Made by a program: the position numbers and the translations under genes. Below, one piece after another: positions 1-10,701 of a stretch of DNA of 64,000 nt (positions within the stretch are counted from its first letter, which is position 1; each line of letters begins with the position of its first letter). The notes beneath the pieces were generated by a model. It worked only from the letters and a program-made list of their open reading frames with translations. It was not told the DNA's origin and searched no databases. The DNA is from Fragilariopsis cylindrus CCMP1102 (lineage: Eukaryota > Bacillariophyta > Bacillariophyceae > Bacillariales > Bacillariaceae), in contig FMBT01000344.1 of NCBI GenBank assembly GCA_900095095.1, positions 1 through 64,000 on the forward strand, read 5' to 3'.

Positions 1-1314
1 CTAGACATATTTACGATCTGACTTTGCCATCCGGACCATACGGGTGTAAATTTGATCGTTCGGGTCGATATTCCATAGTATACGGACAACGAGGACATCT
101 AGCAATAATGGATGCCCATAATCTTAACCTACACACAGAATTCAATGTCCGAGAGCGAGTGCGGGATGCTTGCTTTTTGCATAATTTCAGCTTATTAGCG
201 GTAGCGCAAACCAACCACGTTTACATCTACGACGATACGGGAGCTGAGGTACACAAATTGAGTGATCATCACGATCCTATGGCATTAGAATTTTTACCAT
301 ATCATTGGCTGCTGGCTTCCATAGGTCGGACAGGGCATCTCATATATCAGGATACGTCGACGGGAGGAGTCGTCTCTCAGCAACGGACGAAGTTGGGACC
401 ATGTCGTGTCCTTCGTCAAAATCCTTCAAATGCCGTTATTAATTTGGGACACTCCAATGGTACAGTTACACTATGGTCACCATCATCCAATCAATATTTA
501 GCCAAAATGCACTGTCACAAGGGTTCACCGATAACGTCTATGGCTGTTGACATTAGTGGAAACTACATGGCTACTGGCGGTGCCGATAGACAAGTCAAGA
601 TATGGGACTTGAGAAAATTTCAATGCACTCATAGTTATTTCAGTATAGCTGGAATACCTACTTCCTTAGATATCTCTCAGCGCGGTGTTTGGGTGTAGGC
701 CATGCAGGTCATGCCACTTTATGGTCTCCGGAAGCTTTATTGAAAAAAGTAAAAGAGCCATACATGCGACATTCTGTTCCGGCTTGTGGTCCTGTCGAAA
801 CTCTTCGTTCCGACCTTTTGAAGATGTTTGTACCATTGGACATGCAAAGGGTGTGGCGTCTATTGTTATTCCTGGATCGGGAGAACCGAACTTAGATACG
901 ACCGAATACAATTTGAATCCCTTTCAAGACAAAAAACAACGACGCGAGGCGGAAGTGCGGGCTCTCCTTGATAAACTGGATCATGGTATGATTACATTAG
1001 ACCCGAATGCAATTGGTGGTATGGAAGAAAGCACTCCAGAGGTTCGGAACGAACGATTAAGGGATATCCAAGAAGAGGCAAATGCTCATAAAAAAATAAA
1101 GAAACAAGCTACCAAGAAAAGAGGAAAGAGTAAGATTCAAACACAGTTAAGACGGAAGCAACGGAATGTTATCGATGAACAAGTTGCTAAGCTAAGAGAA
1201 GCAAGGGAGAAAGAAAAGGAGGCAGTAGCTGCTAATTTAGAAGGCAATGTCCCATCATCCTCATCCTCAAAAGTATCAACTACAACTCCGACTGCATTAA
1301 AGAGATTTTTTTAG
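1..1314 (+). CDS. UTP7: Utp7/WDR46 (BING4) ribosome-biogenesis WD40 protein, 5'-partial, two frame breaks
   Basis: The reading frame is already open at the window edge, so the N-terminus is missing. The visible part has WD40 blades (for example GGADRQVKIWDLRK near base 575) followed by the BING4 C-terminal domain: ISQRG, PYMRHS, GHAKG, PGSGEPN, KKQRREAEVR and LLDKLDHGMI. This order is diagnostic of Utp7/WDR46, a small-subunit processome component needed for 18S rRNA maturation in the nucleolus. The tail is Lys/Glu-rich, as in homologues. The frame changes twice. Near 690 one base is missing from a T-run, and the adjoining frame continues with GVGHAGHATLW. Near 815 one T is missing, and the third frame then runs to the TAG at 1314. 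Both sites sit in homopolymers and the conserved sequence continues on each side, so I read this as a functional gene with consensus errors. Decay is possible, because the next gene is also broken. Confidence 0.85.
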
Positions 1315-1588
1315 AACCCAGATACATTTTGGGTGTTACAACTTGGCCAAATTAATCTCTCTCGCTATCGTGCCAGCGCAACGACAGGGGTAATGATTGC
1401 ACCGCTCATTGATTATTACTGATGGTTCCATGACAGTATATAAGATAAACTTTCAAAAGACTGTAGACTTTACCGCCTATAACAGGTTGTGGTATTAATC
1501 GTATTAATCAAAAAATGCAAACCGCTAGCTATGTTAGTAATACACGTACGTAGTACCTATACATACTCACTTGCTACTGCTGTACCAG
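1315..1588. other. Intergenic, convergent Utp7 / phosphohexomutase pseudogene
   Basis: AT-rich spacer between the 3' end of Utp7 and the 3' end of the minus-strand phosphohexomutase remnant. No coding potential or RNA gene seen. Confidence 0.6.
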
Positions 1589-3273
1589 TTATGACAGATC
1601 TAAGATCTTGACAACTTTTAGCTCTGTTTCAAATGACCGTAGGAGTGACTCGGTTATCAACTTCTTGGCAGCTTTTTTACCTGTTGCCTCCACCTGAAGG
1701 CACACCACAGGATCGTGTAGTGACTTTCGTAGTAGGAAGAACCCTCCATCTTTTCTGTAGACACACGGATTCCCTCCAAATTTTCACGATCCACGGATTA
1801 TTCTAGCTGCTCGTCGGAATGAGTTTCAATATCAAGTGCCATTAGATCAAAAAGACGAATTACACTTTCCAAGTTTTCATCCTTGCCTGTTAATCGAAAC
1901 TCGACCAATTCGTCCAATTCCTGGAGATTTGAGATAAGATTTAGAAGAGACGCTGTTGAATTGGATTCTGTCCGTTGACTTTCCTGTGCCAATAATCTTA
2001 AAACCTTTGGGGCAGTGAACGTGCCGTCGTCCAGGAAATCCTTTACTTTTACTGCGCAATTAACGGTAGTTTCTATGGCTATCTCTGCATTTGCACTCAT
2101 ACCTTCGTTCGTGGACTTCGCTTTCTTAAATGAAGTTATACCCTCGAAGACATCGAATATGAATCAAATCCAGGTCTTCTACTAAAAACGTGGACAGACC
2201 GTTCGAGGTGACAGAGTCCGTAACAGTGGCACAGCCGGGAGATTGGCGAGCATAGATTGCCCCCATCAAAGCAATAAGACGATTACTATTGATAGGTTCG
2301 TAGTCTGTGGGCTGATATTGTTGATCTTTCAGTTCGTTTGTTATTTTTTTATAAGTCCTCGGTGCTACCAACCCACAACGATCGCTAAGCGGGAAGTCGG
2401 GACGGTTTGAGCAACGATTATTCTGATAGATGATGAAATGATGGAAGACGGAAGACGGAAGGATTTGACATGACAGCATTTACGGAACGAACAGTATAGA
2501 TGTATAACTTACGCGTCCGTATCGAGTAAGATGTCGAGACCAGCTTCGACTGTGTCGCATTCTTGGATGGTTTCCTGAACCATCCTGTCGTTTGCTGGGT
2601 TTGGGACAACTCTCGGAAACGTGGAATTTGGCATTATATTTATTGATCCGTCAATATTTGCTCCGAATTCCTCCAGGACTTTACAGAAAAATCCACCTGA
2701 TCCGTTGCCAGAATTCAAAACAATATTAAGTCCCTTCAATGGAATAAGTTCTTCCGCTGCCAACGAGGATGGAACATCACCATGTTCTTGTTGTTTCAGA
2801 TCGTGATTTATTTGTGACAACAGAGCATTCTTTAGACCCTCCTCGTAACGGACCATCCAGTCTACATATTCACTATAATATATATTGTTCATACTAGCTG
2901 GTGGGAGAGTTCCAATATTGAACCATACGTGTACGTGTTCTTGAGCTGACTCTAGCATTTGAAATCATTGCGATCACCAGGTAAATGAGACGCTGTGACC
3001 ATCGCTCCTCCCTGGCACAACGAAGATCTTTACCGAGCACCATAATGATATTAATTCATTTAAAAAACGAGAAACTTCAATTACAGGGTTGAAAAATAGT
3101 TTCTTCGCTTATTGTATTTCTCACAATCAAACAAAGCCGTATACATACCTACAAAAACCAATTAGTGCCGGGGTCGTGCTTGTAATATCAGTAGGCGTAA
3201 ACCCCATGACATTTTGAAGTGCAACGACGAAACATATGATGGCAATCCCTGAGGTCGGTAGTAGAAACTTCAT
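1589..3273 (-). pseudogene. Phosphoglucomutase/phosphomannomutase-like gene, disrupted
   Basis: Read from 3273 downward, fragments in several frames match the alpha-D-phosphohexomutase fold, closest in feel to the plant At1g70820-type proteins. In order they are: a short exon with an STTPALIGF segment; TASHLPGDRND (the TASHLP loop) near 2990; NSGNGSGGFF; LLDTDADRCG (the metal-binding DxDxDR), which spans a GT-AG intron at 2512-2385; INSNRLIALMGAIYA; VTDSVTSNGLS; and the C-terminal phosphate loop RKSLHDPVV near 1700. Breaks: one base missing near 2960, one extra T near 2135, an in-frame TAA at 1798-1800, and one base missing near 1750. The sugar-binding ETSGH element reads ETTVN. The N-terminal serine phosphate loop (SGTSG type) is not seen. 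The predicted start MKFLLPTSG looks like a signal peptide, but that is weak. A nonsense codon plus lost catalytic elements points to a true pseudogene. Confidence 0.75.
2385..2512 (-). other. Intron in the phosphohexomutase pseudogene
   Basis: GTAAGT...TTAG. Removing it joins GAC-GC to C-GAT-CGT and restores the DTDADRCG motif exactly, so the splice signals are still intact. Confidence 0.8.
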
Positions 3274-4489
3274 TTTAGATTATTTTCGTTTAGGGGCCAT
3301 AAATTCTGGAGCATTACCGTACAATGTATCTATCAATGTCAAATCTTATGAACTATTACTAGTAGTCGCAGCGCAGTTGCGTGGTTCGTTTTTGTTGCTC
3401 CCGACCGTTGGCACGTCCATTGGGGGGATTACATTATGTCTTTCAAGAAGCCAAATTGCTGTAAACTTTAGAAACATTTTGCTAATCAATCACGAATGAA
3501 CATTCGTGTACCGGGATTCAACTTTTTCCAATGCGTTCATTAGGGATTTCAACTTTTTCCAATGTTTCATGGAGATTGAGGAAATGTCCGTGGATATATT
3601 GAGCATTTGAAAGATTTGGAACCATCTGATCTAGATAATGTATCAAACCCTTGAGTTCCTTGCATGGTAGTAGGACTGCGTCAGTTAGTGTTTTGTAAGA
3701 AGTATAGGCCAGAACATTTTCAAATGATACTGCTTGTTACTTAGACACGCAAGGCAATGTGTTGATTTCAATCCATTAGACATGCGACTTTGTTGACACA
3801 ACAATGGCAGAGGATCAGAAATTACAACAATGTCAGATTTCAACATTGACTTGGCTGTTACATTTCTGTACCTGAGCTTTGTTCCATAATCAAGTGTGAC
3901 TTAAGCTAGTTGTTTGGTGTGTAATGTTTTGTATCAAAAGAAGGCATACGATGTTCTGCTAAACAGGACCTATAGAGAATATGCAGACCAAATTGTTACT
4001 GATTACTTATATGATCTTATTGCTGGTGATAATTACTTATGGACCATATTATTCTTCCAAATAATGCCAAAATGGGTGGGGTGTGGGAGTCAGTCATATT
4101 ATGTTTCATTCATTCGAATGTGGAATGTATCAACAACATCAAAAGCAACAGAGACAATACTAAAAGGAGCATACTTGCTTCAATTAGACAGGAGGCACAA
4201 TCAATCCGTTCCATTAAAAATATGATGTGTTCTTGCAATGTAATGAGAAGATACATGGTATTCAACAGCAAACAAAAAGCAAAAGCCTTACGTATTATTT
4301 TGTGTTCGTTTGCTTTTGCTTTTCCCCGCGCTCCCACCGCACCACCCGCCCTCATGAATGTTTTGCCGTTCGACCGTGAAAAGTGAAGAAAAAAAATTAA
4401 ATTTGCCTTCGTACATACGTTAATACGCACGATCAATTTTTTACACACAACGTTCTCATAGCATTGCTTTTGTACAAAGAAGAACCACC
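3274..4489. other. Gene-poor spacer
   Basis: About 1.2 kb upstream of the coiled-coil gene. It holds a short imperfect direct repeat (ttcaactttttccaatg, near 3519 and 3549). Open frames of about 100 codons on both strands near 3914-4570 have no recognisable motif or repeat support. I call no gene here. Confidence 0.5.
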
Positions 4490-6522
4490 ATGAAAACTTC
4501 GGCTGATATTTCCTGGACGTCTTCTGTTGCTCATCCATCAGGTGATGATTCCTCTGTGGAACACGAAAACTCATCGTCCCGTCGCAGCTTGCAACTAGTC
4601 GAAGATGCTTCTATCAATATGAACGATGGCGATGGCGATGGCGATGGCGATGGCGGTGACCGTAATGATAGTGGAACCGACGGTTCGTCGTTTCCACCTC
4701 AGAATTCTGTATCGAAATCATTTTCCAGTACTAGTAACATGACCATTACCGCTAGTAATACCAATAGTGATAGCAACAAGAAACGCCGCATTGGAGAACA
4801 AATGTCGTCGACGACAGCGTCTTCTTCTCGTCCTTCTTCTTCTTGGCAAGATTTTTGCCGTAAGGGAGCTCGATTCAAAATATTGCTGGACGACGCACTC
4901 GTAAAGGTTGCATCATCGGCTATAGATTCTTCCTCTTCCCAACAACAAAAACAACAACAACAATCGTCGGAAGAAGGAGAAGATGTAGGTGTATTGTTGA
5001 ACGCGAGAGTCGATGTCAATAAAAATAATACTAACGGATCCAATCGTCTTCTTCATAAGATATTCGAAGGAAAGCAGATCGAATGTCTACTTTTGCAACA
5101 AAAAGTTGACTCACAACACTCGGAAATGACTCAACTTCAAGCGATCGTCGACGATTTGAGAGAAAGTAAGATGCAACAGGCAGCAGCCGAAACACGTATT
5201 CGAATTGCGTTAAAACAAGCATCTCAGAATGCAACCACTGCAAGGTAAGAAACGAAAATGATATGATGCGTTTGACGTGCAAAGATTACTGTACTTTCCC
5301 CTATTTTCTTTAATCTAACAGCAACCCTGTAATTTATTCCTTTAAATATTCCTCAATACGAAATTATAGGGAGGAAGCAAACGAGGCGGAAGCGAATGCA
5401 GCCGCACTTGTCGCAAAAGTTGAAGCTTTCGAAACAGTCGTCGTAGAAACCAAACGCGCATCGATGCTCTTACTAAAGGAACAGGAAGAGATTGGGGTTG
5501 GTGTAGAGGGAATGGAACTAGAATTCGTTCAAGCACAAGCTGATTTGGCACGGTCCAATGCGAATAAACAGAAGATGCAACAGGAGCAACGCAAGCTGAA
5601 CCGACGTCTTTTGCGTATGAAGGATCGTATGGATGACGCCCAAGACAGTCTCGAGCACGAACAGAATGAGAAACTTCTCGTCGTACGAAAGTCCAAGGAG
5701 CTTGAAGCAACGTTACAGATCCAAGAAAATCGATCTAAGCGACTTCAAGACGAGTTGAATTCTACGCAGGCGTTGCTAGTGGAAGCAACGTCCTCATTTG
5801 CCGAGTCACGTGCATCTTTCGATGGTTGCAAACAGGCATTGGATCGTATGTCGGAAGCCAACCAGCATCTTCATCAACAACTACAAGAAAGTCAGACTAT
5901 GTTGCAGAAAGAGAAAGCATCACACCAGTTAGAGTTGACCCGTACACTAAAAGATTATCAAGCGACACTACTTCAGGTGAATGATCAAAAGGATCTATTC
6001 CAGAAACTCAAGTTGGAGAAATTAGCGGGCGACAAGGAAAAGAAGTCCCTCTCCTCAAAAATTTGTTCACTTGAAAGACGTTTACAGGACTCTACAAATC
6101 TAATTGCAACTCCTTCGGTGTTTCCTTCTACTCCCAATAATAATAATAATAATAATACCGTAGGTACCGCGAATGACACTATCAATAGTATCAGAGGTGG
6201 TACTAGTAACGACGAAGGGAGCAACCGTCAGCATTCCAATACAGGTCGCGGCTTTACCATTCCCCGTCTTGGTGGAAAGGAAAATGAATCTACGTCGATG
6301 AAATGCGCCATTTGTAGAGCGTCGAGTAGTGGCTTGATGAGAAAATGTCAGTGTGGACGGAAGGATTGTTTCCATCGTGCTCATGCTACGTGTTGTAACC
6401 GCATCTCAAGTCACACGCCGTCTTTTGGACAATTATTGGTACTGTGCTCGACAACTGGAGTATCGTCATCATCAAGCAATATCATGGGATCTTCCAATCC
6501 CACAGCTATCACCCCGAAATAA
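4490..6522 (+). CDS. Coiled-coil protein with C-terminal Cys/His zinc-binding motif
   Basis: Join 4490..5244 and 5370..6522, giving 635 aa. The intron is GTAAGA...ATAG and restores an Arg codon. The N-terminal 150 residues are low complexity (Asp-Gly repeat, Ser-rich, a Gln run). About residues 195-455 form a long coiled coil rich in Glu, Gln, Lys and Leu. After an Asn-rich linker, the C-terminus (about residues 560-610) has CAICRASSSG, KCQCGRKDCFHRAHATCC. The Cys/His spacing resembles a PHD-like or extended-PHD zinc finger, not a canonical RING. The function is unknown. A structural or chromatin/ubiquitin-linked adaptor is conceivable, but the sequence does not show which. The start is the first ATG in a clean frame, preceded by accacc. 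Confidence 0.8.
5245..5369 (+). other. Intron of the coiled-coil/zinc-motif gene
   Basis: 125 nt, GTAAGA...TTATAG. It joins AG to G and keeps the frame into GAG GAA GCA. Confidence 0.85.
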
Positions 6523-7674
6523 ATGAAGATCTCATATTCCTGATGACATGCAATACACGTGCTTTGCATTTTATATTGTTTCGTATGTATACACAATACT
6601 TCTATCTCCTTTTCATTCTCGAAGATTTGCAATTTGCTAGTTGGAATCAAGACAATCATCTTCGACAGGTTGAGTAGAGTTTGCAAGCCAACATAATGTT
6701 CTTTCATAATTTAATCATTGATTGTATACCAGTACAACATAGTTTAGCCCCCCCCCCCCCCCCCCCCCCCCACCCACCCAATAGTGTTTACTGCTGAATT
6801 TAAAACGACATGTTCCAAAGGAAAATACTTCGTCTGAACATGTCTGCTGATTCTATTTTTACCTCTTTGCATTAGATATTATTATATTGTGGTCCTTTAG
6901 TTAGAAAAAAGTTAAAAAGACGTATCAATTTCCTCCAAAAACTCCCTGTGGGTTATAAAAACATGATGATGGAATACTTCCGTGATAAATTATCAATTTT
7001 TGACAGGAATGAAACGATGAACATTATTTTCAGGTTTCAGTGGTCGTACTGGAAACGATATCAATGCTTGTTATTGAATCAATAACCGTCATCAACAAAC
7101 AATGACTAAGATTTCAAGACACATACCACTGCAGATTGCAAGCAGCGGCAGAAGTATATCAATTTTTTTAGAGAGTTTTATACTTTTGATATGTTTATAT
7201 ATAGTAAAATACCGGAAATAGCATACAGTTGTATAATGGCTGTAACAATATTCTGAGATAAACCTTAATATTCCATTAAGAATAGATAGCGTTGCAATAT
7301 AACATAGTAATATATCAAACAACAAAAATAGGTGGAAAAAGGGACGCTTCCACAGAGGAAATGGTCTTGCAAATCAGTTGTAATAAATGATTATTATACT
7401 AGCTAGATGACAGAGACTATGTCGATTCAGTATGTCAGAATGCTGTGAGGATATTTATATCTGCAGACAAAAAATATGCCTACAGTATTACGAAAATATT
7501 AAGGAGAAAAAAAAAGTAGAATGGAGCTAGTACAGTAATCTATCTATGATGTGTGATGTTATTAAGATATCTAGTCATATAATCAATTATTCAGAAAGCG
7601 TTGTTTGTCATTTTTTTCTTTCTTTACTTCAAGTTCAGATTGTTACCTCTTCTCTTCTTTTTGTTTTTGTTTAT
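6523..7674. other. Intergenic with long poly-C tract
   Basis: Convergent spacer of 1.15 kb between the coiled-coil gene and the FAM210-like gene. It is AT-rich with no convincing ORF. Its main feature is the C-run at 6748-6771. Confidence 0.6.
6748..6771. repeat. (C)24 homopolymer
   Basis: Twenty-four consecutive C residues followed by CACCCACCCA, in otherwise AT-rich DNA about 225 bp past a stop codon. The exact length is unreliable in any sequencing technology. Confidence 0.9.
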
Positions 7675-8283
7675 TCAGTATTTCGTAGGACTAACTTGGT
7701 CCATAACTGGTTTTAACGTCATTACAACAAACGGCAACCGTAGAGGCTCAAAACACTCGTTCACGACGAGAGCCAATCCCATTTTCCCGAACTGAGGATC
7801 AACTTTATCGCCCAACGACCAATTCATATATGTATCAATATTATCCAACAGAGACATCGCATCAAACCCAAAGACGTCAATTCCAATATAAATAGAGACG
7901 CCCATCGTCGTCCAAACAGACCAATAATAGACGAAAAGAGGGAAGCCATAATTCCTTACCAATTCCTTGTACCTGCCACTCCACGTGTATCGTTCTCCAT
8001 TATTTATTCCACGAAGAGTTTCAAGCTTTGAAATTTCGCGATTGAGGGACCGCAATTCCGTTTCCTTTTCTTCGGGAGATAAGTGGGAACACCGAGCTTT
8101 TTCCTTCTCTTCTTCTTCTATGGTCATGGGGGTGTAATATCGACGATTGTTGTTGTGAATGCGGATACCATAATTACCAAACAAACTGTTACCGTTCGCA
8201 GATAATGACGAGAAGGTTGGTATTCTCGTCCGAACTGCTTGAGATGTTTTCCTACCAAATATCAGAGCCGCTGAACGTATCAT
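7675..8283 (-). CDS. FAM210/DUF1279 mitochondrial-type membrane protein
   Basis: Single exon, 202 aa. The N-terminus (MIRSAALIFGRKTSQAVRTR) is rich in Arg and Ser with no acids, as in a mitochondrial presequence. Residues about 50-95 are charged and helical (EEEEKEKARC, EEKETELRSL). The DUF1279 domain covers about 108-198: YGFPLFVYYWSVWTTMGVSIYIG with a membrane helix, then GLALVVNECFEPLRLPFVV with a second helix. The family includes FAM210A/B, inner-membrane proteins linked to mitochondrial translation and metabolism. The gene is divergent from the cyclophilin gene with 430 bp between start codons. A plastid location is less likely because there is no signal peptide. Confidence 0.85.
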   Translation of the reverse strand: MIRSAALIFGRKTSQAVRTRIPTFSSLSANGNSLFGNYGIRIHNNNRRYYTPMTIEEEEKEKARCSHLSPEEKETELRSLNREISKLETLRGINNGERYTWSGRYKELVRNYGFPLFVYYWSVWTTMGVSIYIGIDVFGFDAMSLLDNIDTYMNWSLGDKVDPQFGKMGLALVVNECFEPLRLPFVVMTLKPVMDQVSPTKY

Positions 8284-8713
8284 GATAAGTATTCTCCCTC
8301 GAATCTTTCTTGTTATTGGCTTCGTCTGTTACGCTGCTTGATTCTACTGTACTTGTATTTTGTACAGTTTTATGTTGAATGTTGATGTGTCGTCGAGATG
8401 TTTGCTGATTAAAGTCAGTCCATTGTTAGGGGGGGGGGGGCTCAAGCCACCCTCGAATCCTCAATCTCCTTTCCCCCAGAATTTAGCTCGCGCCATAAAT
8501 CTACTGTAATACGCAGTAGGACAGAGACATTATAACATAAATAATGTAGGGTTAATTTTTAAATATAATAAGGCATAAAACATAAAACAATATATTATAT
8601 TGTCTAAAGAAGATATCGGCATTCATCTTACATTCGACATTCCATACAAACAACATTTTGTCCTCAGGGAAGTTTTATTTAAATTAATCAAAGACGAAAG
8701 AAAGTACAATATC
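8284..8713. promoter_or_regulatory. Divergent intergenic region, FAM210-like / cyclophilin
   Basis: Shared 430-bp upstream region of two divergent genes. It contains a G12 run at 8429-8440 and a C-rich stretch just after it. An upstream in-frame ATG at 8600 would add 38 residues to the cyclophilin. No specific transcription-factor site can be supported. Confidence 0.4.
8429..8440. repeat. (G)12 homopolymer
   Basis: Twelve consecutive G residues between divergent genes. One of several such tracts in this window. Confidence 0.85.
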
Positions 8714-10111
8714 ATGGGATGTGCAAGTAGCTCACCTGAAGACTCGATTGTTGCTGGGAATCGAAGTGACAATCCATTTGTGTTCTTTGAAATAGAGATA
8801 GGTGGTCGTAAAGTTGGTAGAATCGAAATTGAATTGCGAGCCGATGTTGTACCCAAGACTGCTGAAAACTTTCGTTGCTTGTAAGGATTAAATAATTTCG
8901 TTCCGTTTCTGAAACCGTTCAAATATGGATACGGATATGGATATGGATATATATATTTATATGTACTCATCGTGTTGGCGTTCGTCGAAGATTTCTTTTT
9001 TCTTACACTCGTTATTTTAATATACACACAACACACATTTGCAGGTGTACTGGAGAGAAAGGAAAGGGAAAGTATGTGACACAAAAAATTGTATAGATAT
9101 ATACGGTTGAAAGTCTTGTATCTGTAATCGTATATGCGTTATCATCCTCGTCAACATTATTCCAACGTGCGTGTACTTACTTTTAATGCTCTCAATGATT
9201 CAATCTCATTTTTAAATCGAATTATAGAAGTGGAGTACCACTATCGTACAAAGGCTCGTCATTTCATAGGGGTAGGTAAATTTCCTAATTATGCTTAATT
9301 ATAGTATAATATACAATTATTATTCCATGATGGATTCTTTTTTCATTAAATTTACTCATCTTGATTTTTCTTCCTTTTCTTACTTGGATTTGACTTTTTT
9401 CTTAAAACAGTGATTCCAGGTTGGTTAAAAATATAATATGGGTATGGTATATCATCGTACAGTATCTTCACATTGGCAGACTCTTACTCCGTTGCATATT
9501 TTATTGTTGTTGTTGTTGTTCTTCTTCTTCTTCAGGATTCATGTGTCAAGGTTAGTAAAAAAGAATAAAGTCTTCGTGGAATGAATCAATCAAATCGGTA
9601 ACGTCGTTAGATACAAATGGTAGCAATAATGTGCACATAATTCTGGATTAATATCTTTTCCTTTTTATTCGACTTTTTTTTAATTCCTACACTAGGCGGA
9701 GATTTTACCAACCACAACGGAACGGGAGGAGAAGGTATATGGGGTGAAAAATGGAAAGATGAGAACTTTGAATTAATTCATACCGGACCAGGAATTCTAA
9801 GTAAGTATTAGATAAAGGGGTTAGGAGGCATGTTATATCATCGTACAATATCATCACATTGGCAGGCTCTCACTCAGTTCCATATTTTGTTGTTGTTGTT
9901 GTTAATAATAGGTATGGCGAATGCTGGAGCAAATACCAATGGGTCTCAATTCTTTCTTTGTACGGAGCAGACATCGTGGCTTGATGGAAAGCATGTCGTA
10001 TTTGGTGCAGTAACCAAGGGATTGGAGGTTGTAAGAGAGATTGAGAAGTTTGGAAGTAGTTCAGGCAAAACGAAGAAAAAGGTTGTGATTGTTGATTGTG
10101 GGGAAATTTGA
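8714..10111 (+). CDS. Cyclophilin-type peptidyl-prolyl isomerase, seven exons with two microexons
   Basis: Join 8714..8880, 9045..9071, 9228..9271, 9411..9419, 9536..9550, 9696..9800, 9912..10111, giving 188 aa. Every junction is GT-AG and restores the cyclophilin consensus: AENFRCLCTGEKG, then [18 protein letters not shown], then FMCQGGDFT. Exons 4 and 5 are only 9 and 15 nt long. The active site is intact: Arg of SFHR, Gln and Phe of [17 protein letters not shown], and the cyclosporin-type Trp and His of [12 protein letters not shown]. The enzyme interconverts cis and trans X-Pro bonds during folding. I chose the start MGCASSS because it begins directly before the conserved fold and is a classic N-myristoylation plus palmitoylation signal. 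That suggests a membrane-tethered cyclophilin. An in-frame ATG at 8600 would bury this signal. Confidence 0.92.
9411..9419 (+). other. 9-nt microexon of the cyclophilin gene
   Basis: TGATTCCAG, flanked by ACAG and GTTGGT. It encodes the V-I-P-G turn after the active-site Arg. Skipping it would delete three residues without shifting the frame. Confidence 0.8.
9448..9535 (+). repeat. Cyclophilin intron 4 segment, copy A of an intronic duplication
   Basis: The 3' part of intron 4 (tatatcatcgtaca, then tcacattggcag, then a GTT-repeat tract) is similar by eye to 9834-9911 in intron 6 of the same gene. Confidence 0.75.
9536..9550 (+). other. 15-nt microexon of the cyclophilin gene
   Basis: GATTCATGTGTCAAG, flanked by TTCAG and GTTAGT. 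It encodes F-M-C-Q, including the catalytic Phe/Gln region. Confidence 0.85.
9834..9911 (+). repeat. Cyclophilin intron 6 segment, copy B of an intronic duplication
   Basis: Same order as copy A: tatatcatcgtaca, tcacattggcag, a catatttt block, then a GTT-repeat tract before the acceptor. Confidence 0.75.
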
Positions 10112-10701
10112 TATACTTACACCGATATTTGTATCTATTAAGTAAGAGCTAGAGAGGGGAAAATCTATTTTTGAATACCATACCTACCCCATTTATCAAG
10201 GATTGTTCATCTCTACAAATTGATTCGATGCATACACTTGTACTCTACTAGCTAGCAAAGGGCTAATATCTATATCGCAACACTATCGTTGTAGCAGAGA
10301 ATAATAATTGACTATGAATATAAATGAATTAATGATCAATATTATTCGCTACATTTTTTTTAACCAACAAAACTGTTCAATCGATTAATTTCCTTTTATT
10401 CTCGAGGTCTGGACAATAGATATACTTACATATTATATCGTCCATATGAAAATACAACTCGTTGGAATACCTTTCTTTAAAATTCAATCAAATGCCAATT
10501 CAACCTTGAATGCTTATCAATACCGGTATAGTGAGGAAGTTTTTCGACGAAACGTTCGCAGTTATGAATAAAGATATCATGTGAAATATTGAAATATTCC
10601 ATCAATTTAGAAAGAAAAAGACCCTAAATCTCATGTAAAATATGATGCTTCGTTTTTCTTCAACAAACTAGATGTAACGCAAGACAAATGCAAAATCCCC
10701 G
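10112..10701. other. Intergenic, convergent cyclophilin / prefoldin 3
   Basis: 590 bp of AT-rich DNA between two 3' ends. No ORF, repeat or RNA gene recognised. Confidence 0.55.

Noticed and set aside
3914-4574. Overlapping open frames of 100-150 codons on both strands before the coiled-coil gene
   Set aside because: No motif, no splice partner and composition like the surrounding AT-rich DNA; the minus-strand frame runs into the real gene's 5' end.
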